This document shows, piece after piece, positions 48,021 to 59,487 of a stretch of 64,000 nucleotides of DNA. The stretch lies in the NCBI GenBank assembly GCA_007115705.1, contig QXEO01000340.1:822990-886989 (forward strand). The letters are read 5' to 3'. The notes under the pieces are model-generated. The model did no database searches. It saw only the letters and a program-made list of their open reading frames with translations, and was not told where the DNA came from. The position numbers and the translations under genes are program-made. The DNA is from Dactylis glomerata. Taxonomy: Eukaryota; Streptophyta; Magnoliopsida; Poales; Poaceae. Numbering within the stretch: the first letter of the stretch is position 1; each line of letters begins with the position of its first letter.

Positions 48021-51000
48021 TTTACCCACACCATTCGATAAATCCGCCGGGATACCACCACGGACCGTCATACACAAGTATGCGGGGTTCGGATAATCGA
48101 TCGAAGCCCTCCATCTATCTACCTTAGTACGGGTGCCTACGCTGTGGAGTTCACCTCCCCGGCACGTCCCGGCAGTACCTCCTCCAGAGCGTAACTCCGG
48201 CGCCACGGCGGGAGAACCCAAGTGTCTTCCGGTGGCTCGGGATATGCTGTGATATGTGTTGACCTTTGTTTAGCGTCAACCCGGATTCCGGGATCCTGTA
48301 GACCCTTATATAGTGGTGAGGCTCCCCGCACTAAAGCAAATAAACTTCAAACTAAGCCCGTCCCATACCGGGTAATGTGGTTGCACGGGAGTAATTGGTT
48401 TGGCGAACACTTATACACAATGCCACTCTTCAGAAATCCACCAACTTCTACACCTCCCAAGTCTAGCTCCATGTTTATAAAATCATTTGTAAACATCTCA
48501 ATGGAGTAGCAACTACTCCAAGGTGTTCGAAAACATTTTCAAAAATCTTTCCAGAGAGAGTATTCCCAATCCTAGAGTTTTTGGCTCCACTACAAGTTTT
48601 CCCAAAGACTTCGATGCTAATCATCAAGTCTCTACTTTCCGGGGTATTGAGTAGGTGTCAAAGGTGTCATCTTTAAAGATGATATCAAGTCGACTTGTGG
48701 AGCTAAGTCGCCAACTATTGCTATATAAGGGGAATAGCAATATAAGAAAACAATGCGTAGCAATGAAAGCAAGAGCAGAACAATGCATAGTGACTTATTA
48801 GGATTCAGATATGCAACAAGTAGATGGCTTGCCTTGAGTGGCTTGTCCCTGATCTCCTTCTTCTCGATATTCAAAGACCTCTCCCTTCTCCGCACACTCA
48901 GCGTTTGAATCTATCGCCGGAAAAATAAAAGCACACAATCAATATACATGCATACACAAGTCACAACAATTCATGCACTCAATACTACACAAGCAAGGAG
49001 TATCGGAAACAAACAAGTTTAGAAATCAAAACAAGATTTTATAGGTTCCTAATTAACAATTAATCTTATTAGAAACTAGAGTTTCTTATTTGAAGCAACA
49101 CAACATCATAACACCCCAATTAAGCATGCAGGCAATCAAATGGATCAAACATCACATCCAGCATACTTGCAGGTTGACAACAATCTTAAGAACCTAACAA
49201 AGTTGGATTTACTGAAAAACAATTTAGGGTTGAATTCCTATGAATTAAACAATAGGGAAATAACACTAGAGCACCAAAATAATCCTCAGATATTCTCTGA
49301 GTTTCAGAAAAATATGAGGCAAAGTGCTTTGGAAAGCTCTTCCAAAGAATAATCCAACAAAGTTGGATTCAACACAAAATTCCCTTTCTACTGCAAGTGG
49401 TGATTTTCCTAAGATTAATTACACACAATGCCATTTCAATTACTACTGCAAGAATAATAGTCCTAAAATAGCAAAACCAGTGAGTCAAGCAAGATAACAC
49501 AATAAGCTACCATTGGAAGTTGGAATCACCCAAAAATAATATTCCTACTGAGCACAATAAATAAAACAATGTGAAACCCAAGCATCGCTAAGATAATTAC
49601 TACAGGAAATATAATACTTCTAAAATAGTAAATCTAGTTCCTATAGCTTCACATTAAAACAATGCACCTCTGAAAATTGGAATCAAACATTTTCAGCACA
49701 CACAACTCCAGATTTGGATTTATGAAGATAAAGCCCTAGATATACAACAAATAAATCACAGATATTTTCTAATGCCCTAAAAATCATGTATGTAGTACTA
49801 GGAGTTAGGCAATACTGTAAGGTCCACATGAAAATTTGAATCATCCAATTTGGGCTCATAATTAATTTTCTATGAAATTTGCAAGTTGTAGATAAAAAAA
49901 GGTAACAGGATTCCTAAAAAAAACAGCACCGGGCCGGATCTGAGCAGACCCAGGCCGCACCGCACTGGGCCAGCCCAGATCGGCCGTGGGAGCACAGGAG
50001 CGTCGCCAGGGAGCACCAACAGGCGGGACCCAGCCGTCAGAGGCGCGGCCGCCCGAAGGGGTACGCAGCGACACCAACCGTTCGATCTAGATGAGATCGA
50101 CGGCCGGGAGTCATCATCTTCCTCTAGCGGCACGGGACAGAGGGCGAAACCCTAGGTTTGTAGGGGCGGCGCCGGAGCTCACCTAGGGAGCTCCTCCGGT
50201 GACGGCGAGGCCACCAGGAGAAGCGGCGGACGACGGCGACCTCGGCGAGGTGCGGCAGTGGCGGTTTCTCTTCCGGGACGTGGATCTGCACGACGGGGTC
50301 GACGAGCTTGCTCCGGATCTCATCGGGATCCTTGCTCTGGTGCTCCTGAATCCAGCGTAAGGGTAGGGTTAGGTCAGGAATATTGAGGGGAGTAAATTTA
50401 TGCAGAAAGAGAGGGAGGAGAGGGTTCATATCAGTGGCATTCATCTCCTCTTCCTTGCATAGCCAAAAACTAGGGTTTCTTCTTTATCCTATGTTATAGA
50501 TCATGGGATGGTTCTGGGTGTCTGGGGAGGGTAAGGTGGTAGTGTGGGAGTGAAATGAGACTGCAGTGGGAGGCTGTGGTCGCCTGTGGTCTTATAAAAC
50601 AGGGAGGGGTGTGCAATGTCGGTTTGGGCAATGTGGGGCCAATGGAGGGGCTCTGGTTGGGGGAGAGAGGCGGTGGAGAGTGTGAGTGGGGTCCAGGAGG
50701 TGGCTTGCTTGAGCAGGGGACTGGGGTGGGGCTGCAGCACTATTTTTAATTGATGGGCAAAGTTTTTGTTGACATTTCTCCTCTCCTTCTCCCTCCAAAC
50801 ACTAGGAGACAAAAAGGAGGGTGCTGCTACAGTGCATGATGACCAGAGGGGTGTCAAAGTGCCGGAGAAGGCTGGGTGGTGGTTTGGTGAAGTTTCAAAT
50901 AATTTTGAATTAGATAGGGATAGATATGGGGGTGATTTCATGCATGATGCAATTTTTTGGGTTGTTGGCTAGTCTCATATGCACCAAACAATGGCATGCA

Positions 51001-52814
51001 TAGAGGGGTTAGATGGGTGTGGTTTGGTGAGATTAACCATATTGCCAATTTGGAAGAGTTTATTTGATGTTAGCAAGATCACCAAAATTGGAATGTGGAG
51101 GTTTGCACTATACCACTTGGGACAAGATTTTGAGATTTTGAAGATGAACCACTAGGGTTTTTGGGTCCATAGTGTCCTATAGGAATAGGGTAAATTGGTA
51201 GGAGATTATAAAATTACTGATGAGAAGAAAAAGGTGCATAAAATAATCATGGTTACCAGTCACATGCACTTTGTTGAATAAGAAAGATGAGATAAGGAGA
51301 TAGTCATTTTGATGGAGGAAGAGTGATATTTTGCAAGAATAACATTTTCAAATGCTAGTAGAGAGGGAATGAATTTATGGAGGGATTTTAGGATGAGTGT
51401 TGACAAATTTCCAAGAAGATTAAAGAAAACTAGAAAGTGAAATCAGTTTTGACTAGGGTTCAAAACCTAGTCACATAAATAGGTGTCACACCTCAAAATG
51501 CACATGCAAGTGCATAGATAGTTAGAGTAGATCAAAAGGAAGAGGAATAGGTCAAGGGATGGTCCCTGAACAATTTATTTCAAAGTTTATAAGTGGTATC
51601 AAAAGTGCATCTGATAATAGTCAAATGGTCAGTGATTTGATTAGGGTCAGAAACAGGATTAGAACAAGTAGCAGATGACCTCAAATGACTAAGTGGTAAT
51701 GGAAAGAACGGGAGAGTAGATGACAACGATGAGTTCTAGAAAGGTACATTGCCATGGATAGGATAGATGAGCTTAATATAAGCGTCAGAAAACTGAATCT
51801 GTTAACAGACACTAAGATAGTCTGCACACTAGCTATTTGATAAAATGACTGCAAGGAAAATATTTTGTGAAAACTGAGAGGAGCCTCCTAAGATGGGATG
51901 TAGATGATTCTAATAACACCATGGGTGCTTTCCTTGGGCTAGTTTGATTAGTTTTAAGATTCCTCAAAATGGAGCTCATAATGTCTCATGATAAGACTAA
52001 GACATTAGAGTTAGGGATTCAGGATTGAAAGGATAATAACAAGATGGGTTTTATTTGAAGGATAGCATGAAAACAACTTATATGTGGCAAAATATTAATG
52101 GGTGTATTTTGAACAGGCTAGGCCACAGGCCTATATGAGGATTATATCTACACACAAGTAATTTATCAATGTCAAACAAGGTCACACAAAGTCAACTCAC
52201 CATTCAAGGTCAATCATTTGCAGCTAATCTAGCATCACCAGAAACAATGATTGAATCAAGTGCTCAATGATGATCATGCCATGGTCAAGTAGAAAAGAGT
52301 TTCAAATAAAGGAGTAAAGCTTTTTGTAGACTTTTCAGAAACTAGTGGAGACATAGCATCTCCTTTAAAAAGTTTTCTTAAAGGTGTTTGAAATCCTTTT
52401 ATAAATATCAACAATTATAAGTTTGCAAAATAGTGGGACCACTCTACATTGTAGGTCCAGATAATTTTGCAAATACTTAGTTTTGATAAAAGCTTTGTCT
52501 CAAAGATAAATCTTGGTGCTTATTTCGGGAAAATGAAATAATTTGAATAAAGGAGAGGTTGCCAAGATAATGGTTTTGGAAAAGAAATAGCTAGAAGCAT
52601 AAATAAAGGCATGATCTCAAGGGCACAAGGATTGATTTGGTTCACAATAGTGTTCAACTAGCAACTCAAACAGACATCATTAACATAACATCCAAAACAA
52701 ACAAGCAAGAAATAGTGCTTCCAGAGGTTTGCTCAAAAAAAAGTTTTTTGTTGGCCCTCATTTTTGGCTCACTAAACACTACTTAAACATGGTTACAAAA
52801 AGTGGGGTGTTACA

Positions 52815-54356
52815 TGCACAAGAAGTATTCCCTCTCGGTACAAAATGAAGGCTAGCAAAAGACTGGGAGCGACCAACTAAGAGAGCAATAACGGCCATAA
52901 TCATGCATAGCGACAAAACATCATTAACCGAAGCATAAAGTGGTACCACAAGTCAAAAACCAAATGATTATAGAGGCTTATGGAAACTTGGTAAAGTCAA
53001 ACATGTTGTAAGCATGCACCAACTCAGCCCAAATAAAGCATCAAAGGAGAAAACCATAATAATATGCTCCCATATAATTAAAACAACGCATGATTCTTTC
53101 AAAGGCACATTAAGCAATCTCAGTCATTTGAGACAAGTCATGCTACAGCAGAAACTACTAAGCATACTATCAAAATAACATCAAGCATGACATGCCAAAG
53201 TCTAAGCCACAGTCTAAACAAGCTCCCATTTGTACCACTATAGGCATGAAACTTTTTTCTCTTTTCCAACACCATTCAACCTTTTTATAACCACTCTTTG
53301 AGATGAAAACCAACATAGACCAGTGGTATAATACACCTTGATACAAAGATATAACAAGATCTAAACAAAAATCAAGGTGAAAAACGAAAGCTAAATGCAG
53401 TACTAGAAAAAGAGAACACTCGTTGAACGATAAGAGTGAAAACTAGAGTGTTCTTGGCAATGAAAAACGGAGTGTGTATTCTCCAAAAGAAAATTTTTGG
53501 GGTCCAAACATTTATTTCAGCAAACAAAACAAAAGAAAACTAAAAGCGAAAGTAAAGACGCTCCAAGAAAAACGCATAGTATACGAAGCAATAAAGGTGA
53601 CCTGATTTTTGCCGATGAAGAAGGGGTGCCTCGGGGCATCCCCAAGCTTTGACGCTTGTACCTCTTGAATATTTCTTGGGGTGACATGGGCATCCCCAAG
53701 CTTGAGCTTTTGTCTATACTTCATCTCATCTCATCACTCTCCTTTCCCTACACTTGAAAACTTCCTTCATACAAAACTTCACACAATTCTATTAGCAACA
53801 TTAGTGTAAGCATGGCAGTAAATCTACTCTTTTGGTTCAGTTTCAAACTCAAATATACCACCCATTAAAGCATAAGATACTGTAGCAACTTCCTCAAAAG
53901 TTTTGTGATAAAAAAAGCTCAAAAAGAAAGCGATCGAGAGACAAACACAGATAGTGGCAAAAATCTTTCAAAATAGAAGAACTGACAAAGATCAATTTTT
54001 CCGAGGACCTTCTGTTGCTCAAATCGAAAAGTGCAAAACTAATAAAAGTTTGGAAATAACCTGGGGCATGTGCACAAGAAATCGCAGATCAAAAAGATAT
54101 TCTGAGAATTTTCACAAATTTTTACGGTGTAGTGCAGAAATCTATTTCACGACAGCAACTTCCCCAAATCTAACCTTCCTCAAATTAGAGGTTCTTCTTG
54201 GCACAAAAACGAAATAAAAATGATAAGGAGAGGTCATTACAGTAGTAATAACTTACAAGACTCAATAAAAAGAAAAAGTACTGAAAATAAAACATTGGGT
54301 TATCTCCCAAGAGTGCTTTTCTTTAACGCCTTTGAGCTAGGTGCAGAAAGTGGAAA
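52815..54356 (-). other. Element C 3' untranslated region, part 2
   Basis: Non-coding; aligns with about 15850-17370 of element B (GCTAGCAAAAGACTGGGAG, CCCCAAGCTTGAGC, TTATCTCCCAAGAGTGCTTTTC). No gene seen. Confidence 0.75.
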
Positions 54357-54947
54357 TCAAGTATTTTCAAATAAAGCATTAAGATCAATTGTAGAAGTCT
54401 TTTCAACAAGGAATTGTATTGTATCCAAATGAGTTTTTGAAGATCCCTTATGAACACTCTAGGGTTCACTACTTTCATCAAAAGGGTTTTTAGGAACAAT
54501 CCAATCAAAATTCTTTTCCAAAGATTCATGCAATCCTACAAGTTTGCAAGGTATTGGTACTTTGATTTCTTCCTTGTTTGTACCAATAACATTTACACAT
54601 GAGCCAAGCATATTAAAACGCTCAAAAACTTTCCTAGCTTCTATAACAGCATTTCTAAATTCTCTACGCAAAGTCTCCTAAATAAAATCTTTCTTTTCAG
54701 AGTCTTCTATATCATGAAACTTAAGAAACATTTATTGCATAAAAGAATTAAGGTTAACAAACCTGGCCTCCAACATGTGAACTAAATAAGCAGCAGCAAC
54801 TTCATAACTAGGAGCAAGCTCAGCTAAAGATCTATCCTCAACATCTTTATGCATACTAACATGATTAATGAACTCCTCAATGTTACCTTTCCCAATTATA
54901 GAACCACTACCTATTGTAAGGTCCTCCAGGGCATACTTAGGGAACAA
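54357..54947 (-). pseudogene. Unrecognised ORF of element C (three in-frame stops)
   Basis: A single reading frame from ATG at 54947 to TGA at 54357-54359, about 196 codons, broken by stops near 54732, 54681 and 54459. It lies where elements A and B have gag, shortly after the 5' LTR and primer site. Visible content: an acidic N-terminal half with EEFINHVSMHKDVEDRSLAE and a segment predicted helical, then REFRNAVIEARKVFERFNML and a tryptophan-containing end. I see no zinc knuckle, protease or polymerase motif and do not recognise a family. It may be a much-reduced gag or a captured cellular sequence. Confidence 0.55.
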
Positions 54948-55100
54948 CCTAATGAACTAAAAGTAACAAAATACCAACTATAAAGGAACTATTTTTTTTT
55001 GTATTTTTGATAAAAAGGTGCAAGCAAAAATAAAATAAAGCAAAACAATAACAAAGTAAAAGATTGGAAGCGAGAGACTCCCCTTGCAGAAATCCTCTTT
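54948..55100 (-). other. Element C 5' leader
   Basis: Short leader between the unrecognised ORF and the distal primer site, matching 19311-19472 of element B in layout. Non-coding. Confidence 0.6.
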
Positions 55101-55181
55101 CTCCCCAGCAACGGCGCCAGAAAAATTGCTGGCGCATGGTTGACGTGGGAGCTTCTTCTTTGGCCCCCGGAAACAGCGCTA
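55101..55181 (-). promoter_or_regulatory. Duplicated tRNA-Asp primer binding sites, element C
   Basis: Distal copy 55102-55119 reads TCCCCAGCAACGGCGCCA, one change from the tRNA-Asp 3' end. Proximal copy 55164-55181 reads CCCCCGGAAACAGCGCTA and is more changed but sits 11 bp from the LTR. Both are followed by GAAAAATTGCT. Between them GGCGCATGGTTGAC resembles an LTR end. Confidence 0.75.
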
Positions 55182-55192
55182 GAAAAATTGCT

Positions 55193-56814
55193 TGATGGCG
55201 TGTAGATATCCGCCCAGTTGGGAACCCCAAGAGGAAGGTATGATGAGCATAGCAGCAAGTCTTCCCTCAGTATGAAACCGAGGTTTATCGAACCAGTAGG
55301 AGAAAGAACCAACTTCTGAAGGTTGATGCTCGCTAGCTTCACGACAGCTCCAGACAATTTATATATGGTGCCTCGTCTGGGGCGTAGCTTTGCACCAGCA
55401 GAAACATGGAACCTGCACACAACACAACCAAGTACTTTGCCCCAACTTACAGTGACGTTGTCAATCTCACCAGTTTGCTGTAAACAAAGGATTAAGCGTA
55501 TCAAGTGGTAAAAGATAGTAGTTTGCGAGAATGTAAATAAAGCGAGTAAATGGTAAACGGTAATAACAATGTAAAAGAATGGACCGGGGTCCACAATTCA
55601 CTAGTGGTGTCTCTCCATAAGATAAATAACATGCTGGGTAAACAAATTACAGTTGGGCAATTGATAGAATAAAGCAAGCATACAAATGTCATGTGGATCA
55701 CTATGAGATTCACTTGGGCATTACAACATAATACATAGACCGTAATCCAACTGCATCTATGACTAATAATCCACCCGCCGGATGTCGTCCGAGCAACCGT
55801 TGGGTATTAAGTTGCAAGCAACAGATTATCGCCTTAAGCAAAGTGTGTAATGTAAACAATACAAATGTCCTTGAACACAAGATTTTGTTTTCCCCTAGTA
55901 GCAAAATCACATCTACAACTTTAGAGGTTATTGTCACTCCCCCAAGTTACTAGAGGCATGAACTCACTATCGAGCATAAATACTCCCTCTTGGAGTCACT
56001 AGCATCTACTTGGCCAAGATATCTACTAGCAATGGAGATCATGCAATATCATAAACAACATAGAGATAACATAACAATGATAAATCAATAGATCAACTTG
56101 ACAAAGTAACAATATTCATCGGATCTTAACAAACACAACATGTAGTATTACACAACGATGATCTTGATCATGATAGGCAGCTCACAAGATCTAAACATGA
56201 AGCACATGGAGGAGATAACAACCATCTAACTACTGCTATGGACCCGTAGTCCAAGGTAGACTACTCACACATCACTCCGGAGGCAGGCATGATGATGAAG
56301 AAGGCCTCCGGTGGTGATTCCCCTCTCCGGCAGGGTGCCGAGATGGACCCTCCCGATCTCGCGTCGATGACGGCGGCGGCTTACAGTATATTTCGTGGAA
56401 AATTGATTGGGTGCCTTAGGGTTTTCCCGTCGAGAGGAATATATAGGCGGAAGAGCGGCGTCAGGAGGTGGGCCAGGTGACCCCACCACCTGGTGGCATG
56501 GCCAGGGGCTAGCCCGCGCCACCCTATGGTATGGGCGGCCCCTGGTCCCCCTCCATCTCAGCTTTGGACTCCGTCTTGCTTTAGGAAAATAGGAACTTCA
56601 GCTTTTGTTTTGTCCAATTCCGAGAATATTTCCTGTGTAACTTTTCTGAAACACAAAAATAGTAGAAAATAGGGAACTGGCACTATGATATCTCGTTAAT
56701 AGGTTAGTTCCGGAAAATGCATAAAAACACCACGAAGTGTAACAAAACACAAAGCAAATGGTGCATAAACAAGTATAGAGTATCAAAAATTATAGATACG
56801 TTTGAGACATATCA
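55193..56814 (-). repeat. Element C 5' LTR
   Basis: 1622 bp, plus-strand ends TGATGGCG and GACATATCA, with a TATA-like segment on the minus strand at about 56437-56450. Intact copy used as reference for the damaged 3' LTR. Confidence 0.92.
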
Positions 56815-56819
56815 CGTGG

Positions 56820-57550
56820 TTAGGTATTATGTATTTATCTTCCCAATATCCGTCACTCTATAACATTGTTCGATTTAAGCATGTAAAAGTGGCTGATGTT
56901 TTGTCTCATGCACCATTAAATATTAGTTTTAACCGTGTGTTGAGAGCTGATAGATGGGAAGATTGGCTTCATTTGGTGGAACGGTTGATGAATATAAATT
57001 TAACTGATGAACCTGATCGTTTTAAGTGGCATCTTACTACATCCAGCATTTTTTCGGTTAAGTCTTTATATGCTGATTTCGTGAATGGTCACACTAAATA
57101 TTTGCAGAAATATTTATGGAAACTTAAAGTATCTCTGAAAATTAGGATTTTCATGTAGTTTTTACATAGAAAGGTGATCCTAACAAAAGATAATCTAGTT
57201 AAGAGAAATTGGACCGGGTGTACAAAGTGTGATTTTTGTAATTCAGAAGAATCGGTGGAGCATGTATTCATTCGGTGTCCATTTGCTAAATTAGTTTGGC
57301 AAGTGATTGGTTTTACTTTGAACATTCCTCCACCTACTAACAATAAGAATTTATTTGGACGGTGGCTGAATGGAATTGAGAAGAAAATTAAAGAACGGAT
57401 CTGTGTGTGAGTCTGTGCTTTAATATGGGCAATTTGGAATTGTCGCAATGATGTCATTTTTAATAATACTGGACATGATCAATTTTTGCAGGTAATAAAC
57501 AAAACTTCGCACTGGATTCACATGTGGTCTTATCTCTTTCTAGAAGACTA
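56820..57550 (+). pseudogene. LINE ORF2, C-terminal part with zinc-binding domain
   Basis: Continues the LINE ORF2 interrupted at 42914. It encodes the end of the polymerase module and the plant L1 zf-RVT domain: CTKCDFCNSEESVEHVFIRC (about 57217-57276), then WAIWNCRNDVIF near 57430. Stops at about 57156 (TAG) and 57407 (TGA) break the frame. The join is fixed by the TSD CGTGG of element C. Confidence 0.88.
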
Positions 57551-57808
57551 ACGTGTACATATGGATACTGGATGTACTCGGTTGATGAAGGTCGTTCGGG
57601 CTATCTTCAACCAGGGTTGGTGGCGGCATACTAATAGAATACAAGATGCTTAGAGTGTTATTGTATTCTTTCTTCTGTTGGTTTATCCATATCGCCACTT
57701 TGTGTGACCCTTGAGTTTGTAATGGTACACTAAATTACGATATTTTTAATAAAATGGTCGTGTGCATTGCTCTGATGCACATGTCGGGTACCCGTTTCAA
57801 AAAAAATT
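57551..57808 (+). mobile_element. LINE 3' untranslated region and short poly(A) tail
   Basis: The 3' end of the L1-type LINE, containing AATAAAATGG near 57750 and ending GGGTACCCGTTTC plus eight A (57801-57808). The LINE's 5' end, and so its TSD, is outside the window. Confidence 0.75.
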
Positions 57809-58689
57809 ATCGATGCCTTTACCGCTAGCACAACCCGAGCTTCCTGAACTCACGCACAACTCACACACCTACTCACTTGGCACGGCCCATTTCTTCCTTT
57901 CCGGCCCATCAGTCGTCGCTTGAACTCGTTTTTTCAGTTTACGCTACGTGGCACAGCAGCGCCTAGCATCAGAGTAGCGGCTGTGACAGTAAACGCGGTG
58001 TTAGTTTGGTCCAGATCGTATGACGCACCCCATTGCGATTGGATTGGAAGGCAGTATAGGCACCCGATTCCAAGCGGTGATTCCTATACACCAACCAGAT
58101 TGGTGTGTACGGGGCGCCGCACACCCCCGCGCGTGTGTGGGCCGGCCCAGACCTGGTCTCGTTTTTTTCTCTGTTTTCTTTTTCCTTTCTATTTTTAGTT
58201 CAGTTTTTTCATTTTTCTTTTACGGCATTTTCAAATATATTCAGATTTGAAATTGTCGTCTAAATTTTTATTTTATTTTCAAATGTCAAAATTCATTTAA
58301 ATTTCGATTTCTGTTCAAATTTTAAAACTTGTTCACATTTCAAAATCCGTTCACTTTTTAAAATTTGTTCTGATTTCAAAATCCGTTCACTTTTTAAAAT
58401 TCGTTCTAAATTTGATATTCATTCAAAATTTGAAATTTCGTTCAGATTTTGAATTTCGTTCAGTTTTTAAAATTTATTCATATTTCGAAATTCATTCAAA
58501 ATTCGAATTTTGTTCAAATTTTAAATTTCATTCGAACTTCAAAATTCGTTCAATTCTAGTCAAACAATTCATGTATTATACGCTCGAAAAGGTATCTTAA
58601 GAAGCAGTCATATATCTTTTTTTTTTAGGAAAAGCAGTCACATACTGTACGTAGCGGATGAAACAGTCAGCGACCTTGAACTATGTTAT
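57809..58689 (+). other. Upstream intergenic DNA with AT-rich short repeats
   Basis: No gene. 57809-58150 is mixed-composition DNA with several GGCCCA motifs (near 57885, 57901, 58141). 58230-58560 is an AT-rich series of imperfect TTCAAAATTCGTTCA-like units. A small T-rich insert between two copies of AAGCAGTCAYATA lies at 58602-58644. Confidence 0.7.
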
Positions 58690-58770
58690 AGGCCCAGCCC
58701 AAAAGCAACCGAAGGTGTGCGGGCAGCGGCGCCCGATATTTTAACTCCTTTTTAAACCCTAGCCAAACCC
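58690..58770 (+). promoter_or_regulatory. Likely promoter of the SLEEPER-like gene
   Basis: AGGCCCAGCCCA (58690-58701), a site II-type element bound by TCP factors, and a telo box AAACCCTAG (58754-58762) lie about 60 bp apart just upstream of a pyrimidine-rich probable transcript start. This pairing is typical of plant genes active in dividing cells. No clear TATA box is seen. Confidence 0.55.
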
Positions 58771-59487
58771 CCATTTTGGGGTGCCTCTTCATTCTCTCCT
58801 CGATTCACCACAAATCGGCGGCACCCGCTCCGCCTCCGCACCCTGCCGGCATCAACGTCTGGTGCGCGAGCACTTCCCGACTTCTCTTCTCCCGGATCGC
58901 TGCCCAGTCCCGGCTCCTTACTTCAGGTCGATTGACCTAGGTTTGCTTCTAATCTTGATCCGATTTTCGCTTTTTCTTATTTAGTTTTTTCTAAAACTTG
59001 GGGCGTTTCAACGGATGCATTGCCCGTACTTTCCCCTTTCCGCAATAAAATCAAACAGAACCCTTACGATGCGGTTTCTTGGATTAGTTCGAAAAATACT
59101 CAAATTGCTGAATGGAAAGTTAGCGTCTTGAACCTCATAGGATATTACTAGTTGTTTCAGAAATAAAACAAAATTTGTTGGCCGCCAGTTGGTGGGCAGG
59201 GTGGGTTTCATCTTTCTGATAAATGTAATCGCCTCTGCACGGCCAATTGACATTTGGTGTTAAGCTGACATATATCCACTATGCTGATTCGAAAATTTTG
59301 TGGTGAAAAACGAGATCACACAGGAGGAATTATATGTATCTATGAATGGTAGATATAGAATGTGGGAACATGAACTCAGGGCCTCAGTTACTAAGATATT
59401 TTGGAGCAATCTAATTAATATTTTAGGGCTGCCATTCTGTTTTAGAGTTAATGTTTGGAGATATATTTCTGTGCAGAGTGCGGAGCC
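58771..59487 (+). other. Probable 5' UTR with intron
   Basis: A CT- and CG-rich leader (about 58771-58940) resembles a plant 5' UTR exon; possible splice donors are CAG/GTCGAT at 58926 or CTAG/GTTTGC at 58940. A T-rich stretch ends at TTTCTGTGCAG (59466-59476), a good acceptor 11 bp before the start codon. Inferred from sequence only. Confidence 0.55.

Larger units (their letters stand above)
47049..52814 (-). mobile_element. Gypsy-type solo LTR (5.8 kb)
   Basis: TSD TGCAC (47044-47048, 52815-52819). Plus-strand ends TGTGGGGACCCC and GGGGTGTTACA; in minus orientation it starts TGTAACACCCC and ends GGGGTCCCCACA, parallel to the chromovirus LTR. I see no primer site, no internal duplication of the ends and no coding domains, so a solo LTR is the best reading; a non-autonomous element lacking genes is the alternative. 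It holds the hairpin repeats at 47521-47665, the conserved block at 47966-48020 and a GC-rich block at about 49920-50330. Confidence 0.78.
42915..56814 (-). mobile_element. Athila-like non-autonomous LTR retrotransposon C
   Basis: Minus-strand element with TSD CGTGG (42910-42914, 56815-56819). The 3' LTR (42915-46032) has its middle replaced by a Copia fragment; the 5' LTR is 55193-56814. The internal region has a hairpin and polypurine tract, a long untranslated region interrupted by a solo LTR (47049-52814), one decayed ORF (54357-54947) and two primer-site copies. No protease, reverse transcriptase or integrase. Inserted in LINE ORF2. Confidence 0.92.

Noticed and set aside
47049..52814. 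Several 60-146 codon ORFs in the 5.8-kb element
   Set aside because: No domain, no splice logic, and located in the GC-rich or AT-rich parts of an apparent solo LTR.
55501..55953. ORFs in the LTR of element C that resemble 43223-43465
   Set aside because: Same LTR sequence in the two LTR copies; no protein features.
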